Shown: positions 53,065 through 62,071, numbered from the stretch's first letter. The stretch is 64,000 nucleotides of DNA from Seonamhaeicola sediminis (GCF_004358095.2 NZ_SMZJ02000005.1:124001-188000), one strand, 5' to 3'. The notes: generated from the letters alone by a model not told the origin. Translations and numbers: made by a program.

Positions 53065-53155
53065 TAATTTTATACCTGCTATTAAGCTATATAATTCTTT
53101 TTTGAGAGATAGAATTATAATCCAAACTCTGCATATTTTATGTGCAGAGTTTTTC
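53065..53155 (+). ncRNA. Candidate small RNA, unit 2
   Basis: TAATTTTA (53065-53072) is the -7 counterpart and TGCTATTAA (53077-53085) the start region, giving about 75 nt. The first hairpin is TATAATTCT (53090-53098) with AGAATTATA (53111-53119), perfect over 9 bp. The terminator is AAACTCTGCA (53124-53133) with TGCAGAGTTT (53143-53152) plus TTT. No ATG-started frame is present. Compared with unit 1 the stems keep their pairing while bases change, which is the pattern of a conserved RNA structure. Confidence 0.5.
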
Positions 53156-53187
53156 CTAAAACTTAAACTATAAATCAATCTTTTATA

Positions 53188-53289
53188 ATGGAGCAAGACA
53201 ATAGAATTTTGGATAAATGTTGTATAGTGGGATTATCGATAATTGTAGCTATCATTATTACTGTAAATCTTATTACTTGTTTTAGTTAG
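53188..53289 (+). CDS. Possible 33-residue single-helix membrane peptide
   Basis: A short frame, ATG to TAG, encoding a polar start (MEQDNRILDKCC) and one hydrophobic stretch (IVGLSIIVAIIITVNLITCF), like many small membrane proteins. It sits between small-RNA unit 2 and a terminator (53305-53339), so it would be a separate short transcript with no other gene. No Shine-Dalgarno is expected in this group. The coding claim rests only on its start, hydrophobic pattern and position. Confidence 0.45.
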   Translation: MEQDNRILDKCCIVGLSIIVAIIITVNLITCFS

Positions 53290-53304
53290 TTAAATAAAGA
53301 GACG

Positions 53305-53339
53305 AAAAAAGGGATGCTCTAATTGAACATCCCTTTTTT
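53305..53339. terminator. Bidirectional terminator between the small peptide and sucB
   Basis: AAAAAAGGGATG and CATCCCTTTTTT form a stem with an 11-base loop. It serves sucB on the minus strand and the short frame on the plus strand. Confidence 0.82.
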
Positions 53340-53361
53340 CTTAATTAAAAAGTGATTCTTT

Positions 53362-54576
53362 TTATAATTCTAAAGCCTTTTTTACATCATTATTCATTAA
53401 AATCTCTGTTGGGTTTTCCAGCGCTTCTTTAACAGCTACCAAAAACCCAACACTTTCTTTACCATCAATAATTCTATGGTCATAAGACAATGCTACATAC
53501 ATTATTGGTCTAATTTCTACTTTACCATCAACAGCTACAGGGCGTTCAACAATGTTATGCATTCCTAAAATACCACTTTGAGGAGGATTAATAATTGGTG
53601 TAGACAACATACTTCCAAATACACCTCCGTTGGTAATTGTAAAGGTGCCACCGGTCATTTCATCAACGGTAATTTGCCCATCTCTTGCACGAAGTGCTAA
53701 ACGTTTTACTTCAGACTCTACGCCTCTAAAACTTAAGTTTTCAGCATTTCTAATTACCGGCACCATTAATCCTTTTGGTCCTGAAACCGCAATACTAATG
53801 TCACAGAAATCATAAGTTAGCATTTCCTTACCGTCAATCATTGAGTTTACTGCTGGATACATTTCTAAAGCCCGTACTACCGCTAGAGTAAAGAAACTCA
53901 TAAACCCTAGGCTTACACCATGCTTAGCTTTAAATGTTTCTTTGTATTCGCTTCTTAATGCGAAAATTGGAGACATGTCAACTTCATTAAAAGTAGTTAA
54001 CATAGCTGTTGTATTTTTAGCCTCAACCAAACGCTCTGCTACTTTACGACGTAACATAGACATTTTACTTCTGGAAGTACTACGATTACCACCTGTTGGT
54101 GTTCCCATAGAAGGCACTGCTTTAATAGCATCCTCTTTAGTAACACGGCCGTCTTTACCAGTTCCACTTACAGAAGCTGCCTCAATGCCTTTTTCAGCTA
54201 AAATCTTTTTAGCTGCTGGACTTGCTGTTCCTGTAGCATACGTAGATTCTTGTTGACTTGATACACTAGCAACTGTCTCTGCTTTTGGAGTTTCTTCCTT
54301 AACTTCTGCCTTGGCTACCTTTCCTCCTTCGGGTTTATCAGCAGCAGTATCTATATGACAAACTACAGCTCCAACAGCAACAGCATCACCTTCTTCAGCT
54401 TTTAAGGTTATAGTACCACTAGCCTCTGCAGGAAGCTCAAGAGTAGCCTTATCACTATCTACCTCTGCAATAGCTTGGTCTTTTTCTACATAATCGCCAT
54501 CTTCAACTAACCATGTAGCTATTTCTACCTCGGTAATAGACTCTCCTGGTGATGGTACCTTCATTTCTAAAATCAT
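53362..54576 (-). CDS. sucB: Dihydrolipoyllysine-residue succinyltransferase (2-oxoglutarate dehydrogenase E2)
   Basis: A 404-residue core subunit of 2-oxoglutarate dehydrogenase, which passes the succinyl group from E1 to CoA. A single N-terminal lipoyl domain carries the modified lysine in [10 protein letters not shown] (near residue 44). An Ala/Pro/Glu-rich linker follows, then the E3/E1-binding domain ([14 protein letters not shown]), a second linker, and the catalytic domain ending in [11 protein letters not shown] with the active His. It follows sucA by 12 bp. E3 (lpd) is not in the window. Confidence 0.96.
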   Translation of the reverse strand: MILEMKVPSPGESITEVEIATWLVEDGDYVEKDQAIAEVDSDKATLELPAEASGTITLKAEEGDAVAVGAVVCHIDTAADKPEGGKVAKAEVKEETPKAETVASVSSQQESTYATGTASPAAKKILAEKGIEAASVSGTGKDGRVTKEDAIKAVPSMGTPTGGNRSTSRSKMSMLRRKVAERLVEAKNTTAMLTTFNEVDMSPIFALRSEYKETFKAKHGVSLGFMSFFTLAVVRALEMYPAVNSMIDGKEMLTYDFCDISIAVSGPKGLMVPVIRNAENLSFRGVESEVKRLALRARDGQITVDEMTGGTFTITNGGVFGSMLSTPIINPPQSGILGMHNIVERPVAVDGKVEIRPIMYVALSYDHRIIDGKESVGFLVAVKEALENPTEILMNNDVKKALEL

Positions 54577-54588
54577 CTCTAAATAATT

Positions 54589-57351
54589 TTAATTATATTC
54601 TAAATTGTTCTTATTTATGTCGAAAACGTCTTCAATAACGCGACGTTGTCTTGCTCTATCTCTTGTACTAGAACCTGGTGCCGGCACAGAGTTGTAAGGT
54701 CTTGAGCAAACCTCTAATTTAACTATATCTAATCGTTGCGTCATAAAGCCCCAGGCTCCCATATTTTTAGGTTCCTCTTGAGCCCAAATGTACTTCTCAA
54801 CATTTGAATATTTGTTAATCACTTCTTGAATTTTATCAAAATGTAGTGGGAACAGCTGTTCAATTCTTACAATTGCCACATCCTCCCTGTTTAGCTTTTC
54901 TCGCTCTTCCAACAACTCATAATAAAACTTGCCAGTACAGAACACCAATTTCTTAACCTTATCAGGATGGATAGTGTCATCAATTATTTCTTGAAATTCA
55001 CCGTTAGCTAATTCCTTTATAGAAGACACGGCTTTTGGATGTCTCAATAAACTTTTAGGTGTAAATACAATAAGTGGTTTTCTGAAATCGCGCTTCATTT
55101 GGCGACGCAACAAATGGAAAAAGTTTGCTGGTGTAGTACAATCTGCAACAATCATGTTATCATTAGCACAAAGCTGTAAATAACGTTCCATTCTTGCTGA
55201 TGAATGTTCTGAACCCTGCCCCTCGTAACCATGAGGTAATAATACTACAAGACCGTTTTGTGATTTCCATTTATCTTCGGCAGCTGAGAGGTATTGGTCA
55301 AAAATAATTTGAGCTCCGTTGCTGAAATCTCCAAACTGTGCTTCCCAAATAGTTAATGTATTTGGATTTGCCATAGCATAGCCATAATCAAATCCCAACA
55401 CACCATATTCTGATAAAAACGAATTATAAATATACATTTCGCCTTTATTATTCGGGTTTGTATTTAATAAGTTGATTCTTTCTTCTGAAATCTCATCACG
55501 TAAAATAGCATGACGATGACTAAAGGTACCACGTTCCACATCCTGACCTGAAATTCTAACATTAAAGCCTTCTTCCAACAAACTTCCGTATGCTAGAGTT
55601 TCTCCCATTCCCCAATCAAGAGTATCGGTTTCAAAAACCATTTTTTCACGTCCTTGTAAAATACGCTCTGCTTTACGTAAAAACTTAACACCATCTGGAA
55701 CCGTTGATACAACTTTGGAAATATTCTTTAAATTATCTTCAGGATATTTTGTGTCAATAGTTTCAAGCATTGCATCTAATCCCCTTCTTTGAAAATTTGT
55801 CCAGCGTTCCTGCATGAACTCTCTAACTTTTGATGCTTCTGCTTCTTTAGCCTTAGTATATTCACTCTCTAGAGTGTTTTTAAACTCTGCAACTATGGCA
55901 TCAGAATAAGCTTTGTCAATGGTACCTTCAGAAATTAACTTATCAGAATAAATTTTATATGGATTAGGATGTTTTGCAATGTATTTATAAAGCTTAGGTT
56001 GGGTAAACCTTGGTTCATCTCCTTCATTATGACCATACTTTCTATATCCTAACAAATCAATGTACACATCCTTTTTAAAACGCATTCTGTAATCTAAAGC
56101 CATTTCTATGGCATGTACTACAGCTTCGGCATCATCAGCATTTACATGCATTACTGGAGACAAAGTAACCTTAGCAACATCTGTACAATACGTACTTGAA
56201 CGTGCATCTAGGTAGTTGGTAGTAAAACCTATTTGGTTATTGACTACAATATGGATGGTACCACCTGTTTTATAACCATTTAACATACTCATTTGAGCTA
56301 CTTCATAGACAATTCCCTGACCTGCAATTGCAGCATCGCCATGTACTATAATAGGCAAGATTTTAGAATCATCACCATTATAATCATCATCAATTTTAGC
56401 CCTTGTAATACCCTCAACAACAGGCCCTACAGTTTCTAAATGAGATGGATTTGGCACCAAATTCATTTTTATAGATTTACCATTCTGATAGGTTTTATCT
56501 AGCGTTAAACCTAAATGATATTTCACATCGCCATCAATATTTTCATCTTCAAAATCCTTACCTTCAAACTCACTAAAAAGTTCATGTAGTGGTTTTCTAA
56601 AAATATTAACCAGCGTACTTAAACGGCCACGGTGCGCCATACCTAAAACACATTCCTTAACTCCAAATTTTTCAACGGCATTGTATAATGTGTTACTAAT
56701 GGCTGGTATCAAAGACTCCCCGCCTTCCAAGGAAAAACGCTTTTGACCAACATATTTAGTCTGAAGAAAGTTCTCAAAAGTAAATGCTTGATTTAATTTT
56801 GAAAGTATATATTTTTTAGTTTCTAAGGAAAACACAGGGTGATTATCATTCACATTTAGTTTATCCTGCCACCATTTTATAACGTCTGGATTTCTCAAAT
56901 ACATGTATTCTACACCAATAGAATCACAGTAAATCTGTTCTAAGTGCTTAATAATCTCACGTAAAGTCTGCGCTTGTAAACCTAAAATCTCACCAGCATT
57001 GAAAACCGTATCTAAATCGGCTTCTGATAGTTCAAAATTCTCTAAATCTAAAGTTGGAAAATAAGTTCTTCTACCTCTAACTGGATTTGTTTTTGTAAAC
57101 AAATGTCCCCGCATTCTATACCCATCAATAAGCTTCACAACCTGAAACTCTTTGTGTAGATGTTCAGGCACTTGAGTAGAAACGCCCTCTATAATCTCTC
57201 CGTTTAATCCATAGTTTTCACTTCCAAAATCATATCCTTGAAAAAAAGCTCTCCAACTTGGTTCAACACTATCTGGGTTTTGTAAATATTGCTCGTATAA
57301 ATCAGCAAAATATGCTGTATGCGCTGCATTTAAAAAGGAAAATTTATCCAT
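54589..57351 (-). CDS. sucA: 2-oxoglutarate dehydrogenase E1 component
   Basis: A 920-residue thiamine-dependent enzyme that decarboxylates 2-oxoglutarate and reductively succinylates E2, a control point of the citric acid cycle. The N-terminal helical region (MDKFSFLNAAHTAYFADLY) is that of the actinobacterial/proteobacterial E1o family. The thiamine and active-site motifs are visible: GMAHRGRLSTL, HGDAAIAGQG, NNQIGFTT, and in the last third ERGTFSHRHA. It heads the sucA-sucB operon, with a TATTTTTG box upstream at 57389-57396. Confidence 0.96.
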   Translation of the reverse strand: MDKFSFLNAAHTAYFADLYEQYLQNPDSVEPSWRAFFQGYDFGSENYGLNGEIIEGVSTQVPEHLHKEFQVVKLIDGYRMRGHLFTKTNPVRGRRTYFPTLDLENFELSEADLDTVFNAGEILGLQAQTLREIIKHLEQIYCDSIGVEYMYLRNPDVIKWWQDKLNVNDNHPVFSLETKKYILSKLNQAFTFENFLQTKYVGQKRFSLEGGESLIPAISNTLYNAVEKFGVKECVLGMAHRGRLSTLVNIFRKPLHELFSEFEGKDFEDENIDGDVKYHLGLTLDKTYQNGKSIKMNLVPNPSHLETVGPVVEGITRAKIDDDYNGDDSKILPIIVHGDAAIAGQGIVYEVAQMSMLNGYKTGGTIHIVVNNQIGFTTNYLDARSSTYCTDVAKVTLSPVMHVNADDAEAVVHAIEMALDYRMRFKKDVYIDLLGYRKYGHNEGDEPRFTQPKLYKYIAKHPNPYKIYSDKLISEGTIDKAYSDAIVAEFKNTLESEYTKAKEAEASKVREFMQERWTNFQRRGLDAMLETIDTKYPEDNLKNISKVVSTVPDGVKFLRKAERILQGREKMVFETDTLDWGMGETLAYGSLLEEGFNVRISGQDVERGTFSHRHAILRDEISEERINLLNTNPNNKGEMYIYNSFLSEYGVLGFDYGYAMANPNTLTIWEAQFGDFSNGAQIIFDQYLSAAEDKWKSQNGLVVLLPHGYEGQGSEHSSARMERYLQLCANDNMIVADCTTPANFFHLLRRQMKRDFRKPLIVFTPKSLLRHPKAVSSIKELANGEFQEIIDDTIHPDKVKKLVFCTGKFYYELLEEREKLNREDVAIVRIEQLFPLHFDKIQEVINKYSNVEKYIWAQEEPKNMGAWGFMTQRLDIVKLEVCSRPYNSVPAPGSSTRDRARQRRVIEDVFDINKNNLEYN

Positions 57352-57388
57352 TTTTTCTTATCCTAACTCTTCTTAAAAAAACATCTTC

Positions 57389-57396
57389 CAAAAATA
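57389..57396 (-). promoter_or_regulatory. Bacteroidota -7 element for sucA-sucB
   Basis: TATTTTTG on the minus strand matches TAnnTTTG, 37 bp before the sucA start. Confidence 0.45.
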
Positions 57397-57608
57397 CAAC
57401 TTTTATAAACATTAGGTTATCTAAGCTAAAGAATTATGTATGCAGCCAACACTTTTAGCAAATATTATTGATTGAATGTTAATTTTTTGATGATTACTAA
57501 ATTTTTGTTTAGTTTTTTTAAAATCGTTAAAAACAAGCGTACTTTTTTGTAATAGTTTGATTAATTTTTAATTAAGCCCTTAATATTGAAGATAATTAAA
57601 AGGATGTA

Positions 57609-58037
57609 TTAAAGAGGTAAAAAGGCATTGCCTTTTTCAACAGCTAACGCAAGCTCTTTAATGGTTCTATTCTCAAGATTATTTAAAATATTCTTTCTTG
57701 AAACGACTAGCATATTATGTAACGGGCAAGGTTTTTCTTCATTACATTTTTCTAAACTCAACATACAAGAATTAAGTTTTTCTTCGCCATCAATAACACG
57801 AATAATATCTATTACTGAATGATTCAAGTTTTCTTCGTTTAAATAAAACCCACCTTTAGGCCCTCTAACAGAGGACACCAATTCTTCCTTAACCAAAGGC
57901 TGTAGCAACTTTGCCAAATACGCTTGAGGCACATTTATAGGATCAGAAATATCCTTAACCATCACTCTCTTATTATTAGAATGAATAGCTAAAAACAGAA
58001 CGGCTTTAATAGCATATTTAGATGAATTTGAGAGCAT
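57609..58037 (-). CDS. Rrf2 family iron-sulfur regulator (NsrR/IscR-like)
   Basis: A 142-residue winged-helix regulator. The DNA-binding helices are at about residues 27-60 (VKDISDPINVPQAYLAKLLQPLVKEELVSSVRGPKGG, read in two parts). Three cysteines, C91, C98 and C104 (SCMLSLEKC and EKPCPLH), match the cluster-binding spacing of Rrf2 proteins, so it should carry an iron-sulfur cluster that senses nitric oxide, oxygen or iron state. It is transcribed away from the nitrous oxide reductase cluster with 120 bp between, which makes control of that cluster the most likely role. Confidence 0.88.
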   Translation of the reverse strand: MLSNSSKYAIKAVLFLAIHSNNKRVMVKDISDPINVPQAYLAKLLQPLVKEELVSSVRGPKGGFYLNEENLNHSVIDIIRVIDGEEKLNSCMLSLEKCNEEKPCPLHNMLVVSRKNILNNLENRTIKELALAVEKGNAFLPL

Positions 58038-58059
58038 ATCTCACGTCAAAATTAAATTA

Positions 58060-58067
58060 CAAATATA
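58060..58067 (-). promoter_or_regulatory. Bacteroidota -7 element for the Rrf2 gene
   Basis: TATATTTG on the minus strand matches TAnnTTTG. The palindrome at 58087-58108 covers the -33 position of this promoter, so it could also affect the regulator's own transcription. Confidence 0.5.
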
Positions 58068-58086
58068 AAAAAGACGAATACATCTT

Positions 58087-58108
58087 AAATATGATTTTTA
58101 TCATATTT
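58087..58108. promoter_or_regulatory. FNR/CRP-type palindrome in the rrf2-nos intergenic region
   Basis: AAATATGAT-TTTT-ATCATATTT: perfect 9-bp arms around four bases, with the TGAT-N4-ATCA core of FNR/CRP family sites. Its centre is about 43 bp before the start predicted from the TAGTTTTG box at 58127-58134, the usual distance for an activator that touches RNA polymerase. Confidence 0.65.
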
Positions 58109-58126
58109 TTTACTTCTTTTACTAGC

Positions 58127-58134
58127 TAGTTTTG
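58127..58134 (+). promoter_or_regulatory. Bacteroidota -7 element of the nos cluster
   Basis: TAGTTTTG matches TAnnTTTG, 23 bp before the cytochrome c start. The -33 region has no TTG; the FNR-type palindrome lies just upstream instead, as at activated promoters. Confidence 0.6.
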
Positions 58135-58157
58135 TTATTCGTATAAAATCCACACTT

Positions 58158-58661
58158 ATGAGAACTACACTAAAACTAATGACCATCTTATTTACTGCAA
58201 TATTAATGAATTGTGGTGGCAAAGAAGAAAAAAAGAAGGAAGGTTTTAGCTATGAAAAACAAGAAACTAGCACTAAAAAAGAAGTAAAGAAAGAGACGTC
58301 TGAACCTCCTTCACAACAAATAGACCTTACTAATAAGGGCATTGGCCCTATTACATCGTTAACCTTAAATGATGCGGTTGATGAAAAAATGGCTGCCCAT
58401 GGTGCCGAAGTTTTTAAAAAACTATGTACCGCTTGTCATAGAGCCGATAAAAAATTCATAGGACCATCTCCAAAAGGCATTACAGAACGTCGTACTCCAG
58501 AGTGGATAATGAATATGATTTTAAATCCTGTTGAAATGACTCAGAAAGACCCATTAGCCAAAGCATTATTAATGGAATTTAATGGTGCTCCAATGGCCAA
58601 CCAGAGCTTATCTGAAGAAGATGCCAGAGCTGTATTAGAATACTTTAGAACCTTAAAATAA
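58158..58661 (+). CDS. c-type cytochrome lipoprotein of the nos cluster
   Basis: A 167-residue exported lipoprotein with a lipobox at Cys19 (ILMNC), a long Lys/Glu-rich spacer (about 20-55) and a class I cytochrome c domain. One haem is bound at C90-C93-H94 (CTACH), and Met146 in APM is the likely second ligand. It probably brings electrons from the membrane to nitrous oxide reductase. It is the first gene of the cluster, directly under the palindrome-linked promoter. Confidence 0.9.
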   Translation: MRTTLKLMTILFTAILMNCGGKEEKKKEGFSYEKQETSTKKEVKKETSEPPSQQIDLTNKGIGPITSLTLNDAVDEKMAAHGAEVFKKLCTACHRADKKFIGPSPKGITERRTPEWIMNMILNPVEMTQKDPLAKALLMEFNGAPMANQSLSEEDARAVLEYFRTLK

Positions 58662-58670
58662 CACCAAAAA

Positions 58671-59243
58671 ATGAAAACCATTAAACAGATTCTTTTATCT
58701 GCACTTTGCCTAATTGCATTTGCAGCTTGTAAGAATGAAAACAAAGAAGCCTCAACGACCTCTACTGTTTCAGATACAGAAACTTCCACCACGCAAACTG
58801 GTCAAGCATTCATTCAAGATGATGAAGCTACTCCAAATTGTTTACAAATAGCTATTGGTTCTCCAGACCACAAAACACTTGTAGCAGCAGTTCAAGCTGC
58901 TCAAGTAGAAAACGCTTTGGTAAATGTTGGCCCTTTAACTGTTTTCGCCCCTACCGATGCCGCTTTTGATGCACTGCCTGAGGGTACTGTTGAAAATTTG
59001 GTTAAACCAGAAAACAAAGCAACACTTGCCAATATTTTAAAATACCACGTTACACCTGGTAACTTAAGTACAACCATATTAACAAAACTTCCAAAATTAG
59101 GACAAGCAAACAATCAATATGTTCAAGTTGAAGTAGTTGACGGTAAACCTGTAATTGGTGGCGCTAACATTATTGCAAGTGTTAAAGCAGGTAACGGTAT
59201 TGTACATGTAATAGACAAGGTGCTTTTACCTCCAAGCGAATAA
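58671..59243 (+). CDS. Fasciclin-domain lipoprotein
   Basis: A 190-residue exported protein with a lipobox at Cys20 (IAFAAC) and one fasciclin domain (about residues 55-188), recognised by the H1 box GPLTVFAPTDAAFDALP and the H2 box NGIVHVIDKVLLPP. Fasciclin domains mediate adhesion or protein contacts. It stands between the cytochrome gene and nosZ with gaps of 9 and 25 bp, a position I recall from other flavobacterial nos clusters, so it may hold the electron-transfer proteins together at the membrane (inference). Confidence 0.88.
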   Translation: MKTIKQILLSALCLIAFAACKNENKEASTTSTVSDTETSTTQTGQAFIQDDEATPNCLQIAIGSPDHKTLVAAVQAAQVENALVNVGPLTVFAPTDAAFDALPEGTVENLVKPENKATLANILKYHVTPGNLSTTILTKLPKLGQANNQYVQVEVVDGKPVIGGANIIASVKAGNGIVHVIDKVLLPPSE

Positions 59244-59268
59244 AAATTCTAACTAAATCTAAATAATT

Positions 59269-61233
59269 ATGAAAAATATATTAAAATCAATGGTTGCTCT
59301 TTTGAGTATTCTTGTAGCGTTTACCAGCTGTAATAATACATCAAACCAAAATGCGGGAGCATTATCTGGAAGCGCAGCCGAAAAAGTGTACGTTAACCCT
59401 GGTGAGCACGATGAGTTTTACGCCTTTATCTCTGGCGGTTTTAGCGGACAATTATCTGTTTATGGATTACCATCTGGACGTTTATTTAAAGTAATTCCTG
59501 TATTCTCTCAAGATGCAGAAAAAGCCTATGGGTATAACGAAGAAACTAAACCCATGTTAAACACATCTCACGGTTTTGTTCCTTGGGATGATTCTCACCA
59601 CCCTGACATTTCTCAAACTAATGGAGTAATAGATGGCCGTTGGGTATTTATAAATGGTAACAACACACCACGTATTGCCAAGATTGATTTATCAACTTTT
59701 GAAACTACTGAAATAATAGAGGTACCTAATAGTGCAGGTAACCATAGTTCTTCTTTCGTTACCGAAAACACAGAGTATGTAGTAGCAGGAACACGTTTCT
59801 CTGTTCCTATTCCTCAAAAAGATATGCCAATAAAAGATTATAAAGGAAACTTTAAAGGTGCTTTATCTTTCATTTCTGTTGATCCAGAGCATGGACATAT
59901 GGATATTAAATTCCAATTAATCATGCCTGGTTTTGATTATGATTTATCACACCCTGGTAGAGGAAAATCTCATGGATGGTTCTTCTTTAGTACTTATAAT
60001 ACAGAAGAAGCTAGTACACTCATGGAGGTTAATGCTTCTCAAAATGACAAAGACTTTATTGCAGCTGTTAATTGGAAAAAAATTGAAGAATACGTAAATA
60101 ATGGTGGCGGTACCATGATGGCGGCCAACTATGCTCATAACGTATATGATGAGTCTACTCACACTGCTACTTCAACAATGAAAAAAGAGGTACTTACTGT
60201 AAATCCTTTAGACGTTCCTGGTGCTGTATATTTAATGCCAACTCCTAAATCACCTCACGGTTGTGATGTAGATCCAACTGGAGAATATATTGTTGGTAGT
60301 GGTAAATTATCTGCAAACTTAACAGTACATTCATTTACAAAAATGCTTGCTGCCATTGAAAACGAAAGTTTTGCTGGAGATGCTTATGGCATTCCAATTA
60401 TAGATTTTGAAGCTTCATTAGCTGGTGTTGTTGAGCAACCAGGTTTAGGCCCTTTACATACCGAGTTTGACGGAAAAGGAAACGCTTATACTACATTCTT
60501 TATTTCTTCTGAAGTTGTAAAATGGAAATTAGGTACTTGGGAAGTTGTTGATAGACAACCTTGTTATTACTCTGTGGGACACTTAATGATTCCTGGTGGT
60601 AACTCTCAGAAGCCTTTTGGCAAGTATGTTGTAGCCATGAATAAAATTACTAAAGACCGCTATTTACCAACAGGTCCAGAGGTAACACAATCGGCACAAT
60701 TATATGATATTTCGGGAGACAAAATGGAGTTATTATTAGATTTCCCAACAGTTGGTGAGCCTCACTATGCTGCTGGATGTCCTGCCGATTTAATCAAGCC
60801 TCGTTCTAAAAAATTATTCAAATTAGAAGAAAACAACCACCCATATGCTACAAAAAATGAAGCAGACACAAAAGTTGTTCGCGAAGGTAAAGATGTTCAT
60901 GTTTATATGACCACTATACGTAGTCACTTCTCTCCTGATAATATTGAAGGTATTAAAGTTGGTGACAAAGTATATTTCCATATAACAAATTTAGAACAAG
61001 ATTATGATGTACCACATGGTGTAAGTATGATTGGAGCCAATACTTCAGAATTACTAATCATGCCAGGGCAAACAGAAACTTTTGTTTGGGAGCCTAAGCA
61101 AGTTGGTGTATGGCCATTCTATTGTACAGATTTCTGTTCTGCATTACATCAAGAAATGCAAGGTTATGTTCGTGTCTCTGCCGCCAATTCTAGTACACCA
61201 CTAAGATGGTCTTTAGGTGAAGACATAGAGTAA
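59269..61233 (+). CDS. nosZ: Nitrous-oxide reductase, clade II
   Basis: A 654-residue copper enzyme that reduces nitrous oxide to dinitrogen in the periplasm. The N-terminus is a Sec-type signal ending in a lipobox-like AFTSC (Cys21), not the twin-arginine signal of clade I, which places it in clade II. The seven-bladed propeller with CuZ ligands includes SPHGCDVDPTGEY. The C-terminal cupredoxin domain has the CuA ligands in CTDFCSALHQEM. No stop or frameshift is seen. No nirS/nirK or nor genes appear in the window, so whether the cell makes N2O itself is not known. Confidence 0.96.
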   Translation: MKNILKSMVALLSILVAFTSCNNTSNQNAGALSGSAAEKVYVNPGEHDEFYAFISGGFSGQLSVYGLPSGRLFKVIPVFSQDAEKAYGYNEETKPMLNTSHGFVPWDDSHHPDISQTNGVIDGRWVFINGNNTPRIAKIDLSTFETTEIIEVPNSAGNHSSSFVTENTEYVVAGTRFSVPIPQKDMPIKDYKGNFKGALSFISVDPEHGHMDIKFQLIMPGFDYDLSHPGRGKSHGWFFFSTYNTEEASTLMEVNASQNDKDFIAAVNWKKIEEYVNNGGGTMMAANYAHNVYDESTHTATSTMKKEVLTVNPLDVPGAVYLMPTPKSPHGCDVDPTGEYIVGSGKLSANLTVHSFTKMLAAIENESFAGDAYGIPIIDFEASLAGVVEQPGLGPLHTEFDGKGNAYTTFFISSEVVKWKLGTWEVVDRQPCYYSVGHLMIPGGNSQKPFGKYVVAMNKITKDRYLPTGPEVTQSAQLYDISGDKMELLLDFPTVGEPHYAAGCPADLIKPRSKKLFKLEENNHPYATKNEADTKVVREGKDVHVYMTTIRSHFSPDNIEGIKVGDKVYFHITNLEQDYDVPHGVSMIGANTSELLIMPGQTETFVWEPKQVGVWPFYCTDFCSALHQEMQGYVRVSAANSSTPLRWSLGEDIE

Positions 61234-61284
61234 ACTACCTTAGTGTGAGCACACGAGGCATTTATAGAAACCTAATTTTGATTT

Positions 61285-61401
61285 CGAGGCAAACCTCGGA
61301 GCATTTATATCTCGATTATCGAGTAAAATAACTTAGGGAAATTTTGTTTTAGTGTTTATTTCCCTTAATAAGGCGAGAGTTATTCATTTCGCTCTCGCCT
61401 T
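61285..61401 (+). terminator. Hairpins and terminator after nosZ
   Basis: Three stems follow each other: CGAGG-CAAA-CCTCG (61285-61298), CTCGA-TTA-TCGAG (61311-61323) and a strong terminator, AAGGCGAGAG (61370-61379) with CTCTCGCCTT (61392-61401), followed by TCTTTTT. The last would limit transcription into the downstream maturation genes, keeping nosZ levels above theirs. Confidence 0.8.
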
Positions 61402-61438
61402 TCTTTTTAAAACACTTTAACCCCCTCAATTTAGAATT

Positions 61439-62038
61439 ATGAAACGCTCAAATATTATCATGCTTATTGCGGTTTTATTGCCACTGGGTTTATTCTTATT
61501 TCCGCTTTGGAAAATAACCTTAGAAGCTCCGCAATACCCTACACCATTAGGAATGTACATTCATATTAATGATTTTACTGATGCTAACCCGCACGACATT
61601 AAAAACATTAATATTATGAATCATTATGTTGGCATGAAATATATTCCAGAAGCTATTCCAGAATTCAAAATATTCCCTATAGGCATCATTATTACAACCG
61701 TAATAGGTTTGATTATTGCCTTTAAAGGAAACTATAAATGGTTTCTGTTTTGGTTTATTTTAATGATGGTTTTAAGTGCTGCCGGACTTTATGATTTCTA
61801 CCTTTGGGAACATGATTATGGTCATGACTTAGACCCTAAGGCTATCATGAAATTTACAAATCCTGATGGCTCTATTATGGGCTTCCAGCCACCATTATTT
61901 GGTAGTAAAGACATTTTGAATTTTACAGCACATTCATACCCACAACTAGGGTCATTATTCCTAGGCTTAGGAATTGCAGGATCATTTGTTGCTCATTTAA
62001 TAGGAAAGAAAAATCACAAAAAAGCATTACGTATGTAA
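61439..62038 (+). CDS. Membrane protein of the nos cluster, function unknown
   Basis: A 199-residue inner-membrane protein with four hydrophobic segments (IIMLIAVLLPLGLFLFPLW, a second near residue 80, a third near 105, and LGSLFLGLGIAGSFVAHLIG) and a large outer segment rich in His and Asp (YLWEHDYGHDLDPKAI). I recall similar unnamed genes between nosZ and nosL in Bacteroidota clusters. The His/Asp residues could bind copper. It starts 38 bp after the post-nosZ terminator. Confidence 0.65.
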   Translation: MKRSNIIMLIAVLLPLGLFLFPLWKITLEAPQYPTPLGMYIHINDFTDANPHDIKNINIMNHYVGMKYIPEAIPEFKIFPIGIIITTVIGLIIAFKGNYKWFLFWFILMMVLSAAGLYDFYLWEHDYGHDLDPKAIMKFTNPDGSIMGFQPPLFGSKDILNFTAHSYPQLGSLFLGLGIAGSFVAHLIGKKNHKKALRM

Positions 62039-62071
62039 AAATTACGTATTACCTGAAAAACACTAAAAATC

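Noticed and set aside
61249-61310. Two partial direct repeats (GAGGCATTTATA and GGAGCATTTATA) after nosZ
   Set aside because: They are short, imperfect and unsupported by any function; the adjacent stems explain the region better.
62028-62052. ACGTA-rich sequence between the nos membrane protein and nosL, resembling the response-regulator palindromes and followed by ACCTGAA
   Set aside because: The half-sites are spaced differently, symmetry is poor and there is no following small-RNA-like unit; kept only as a weak resemblance.
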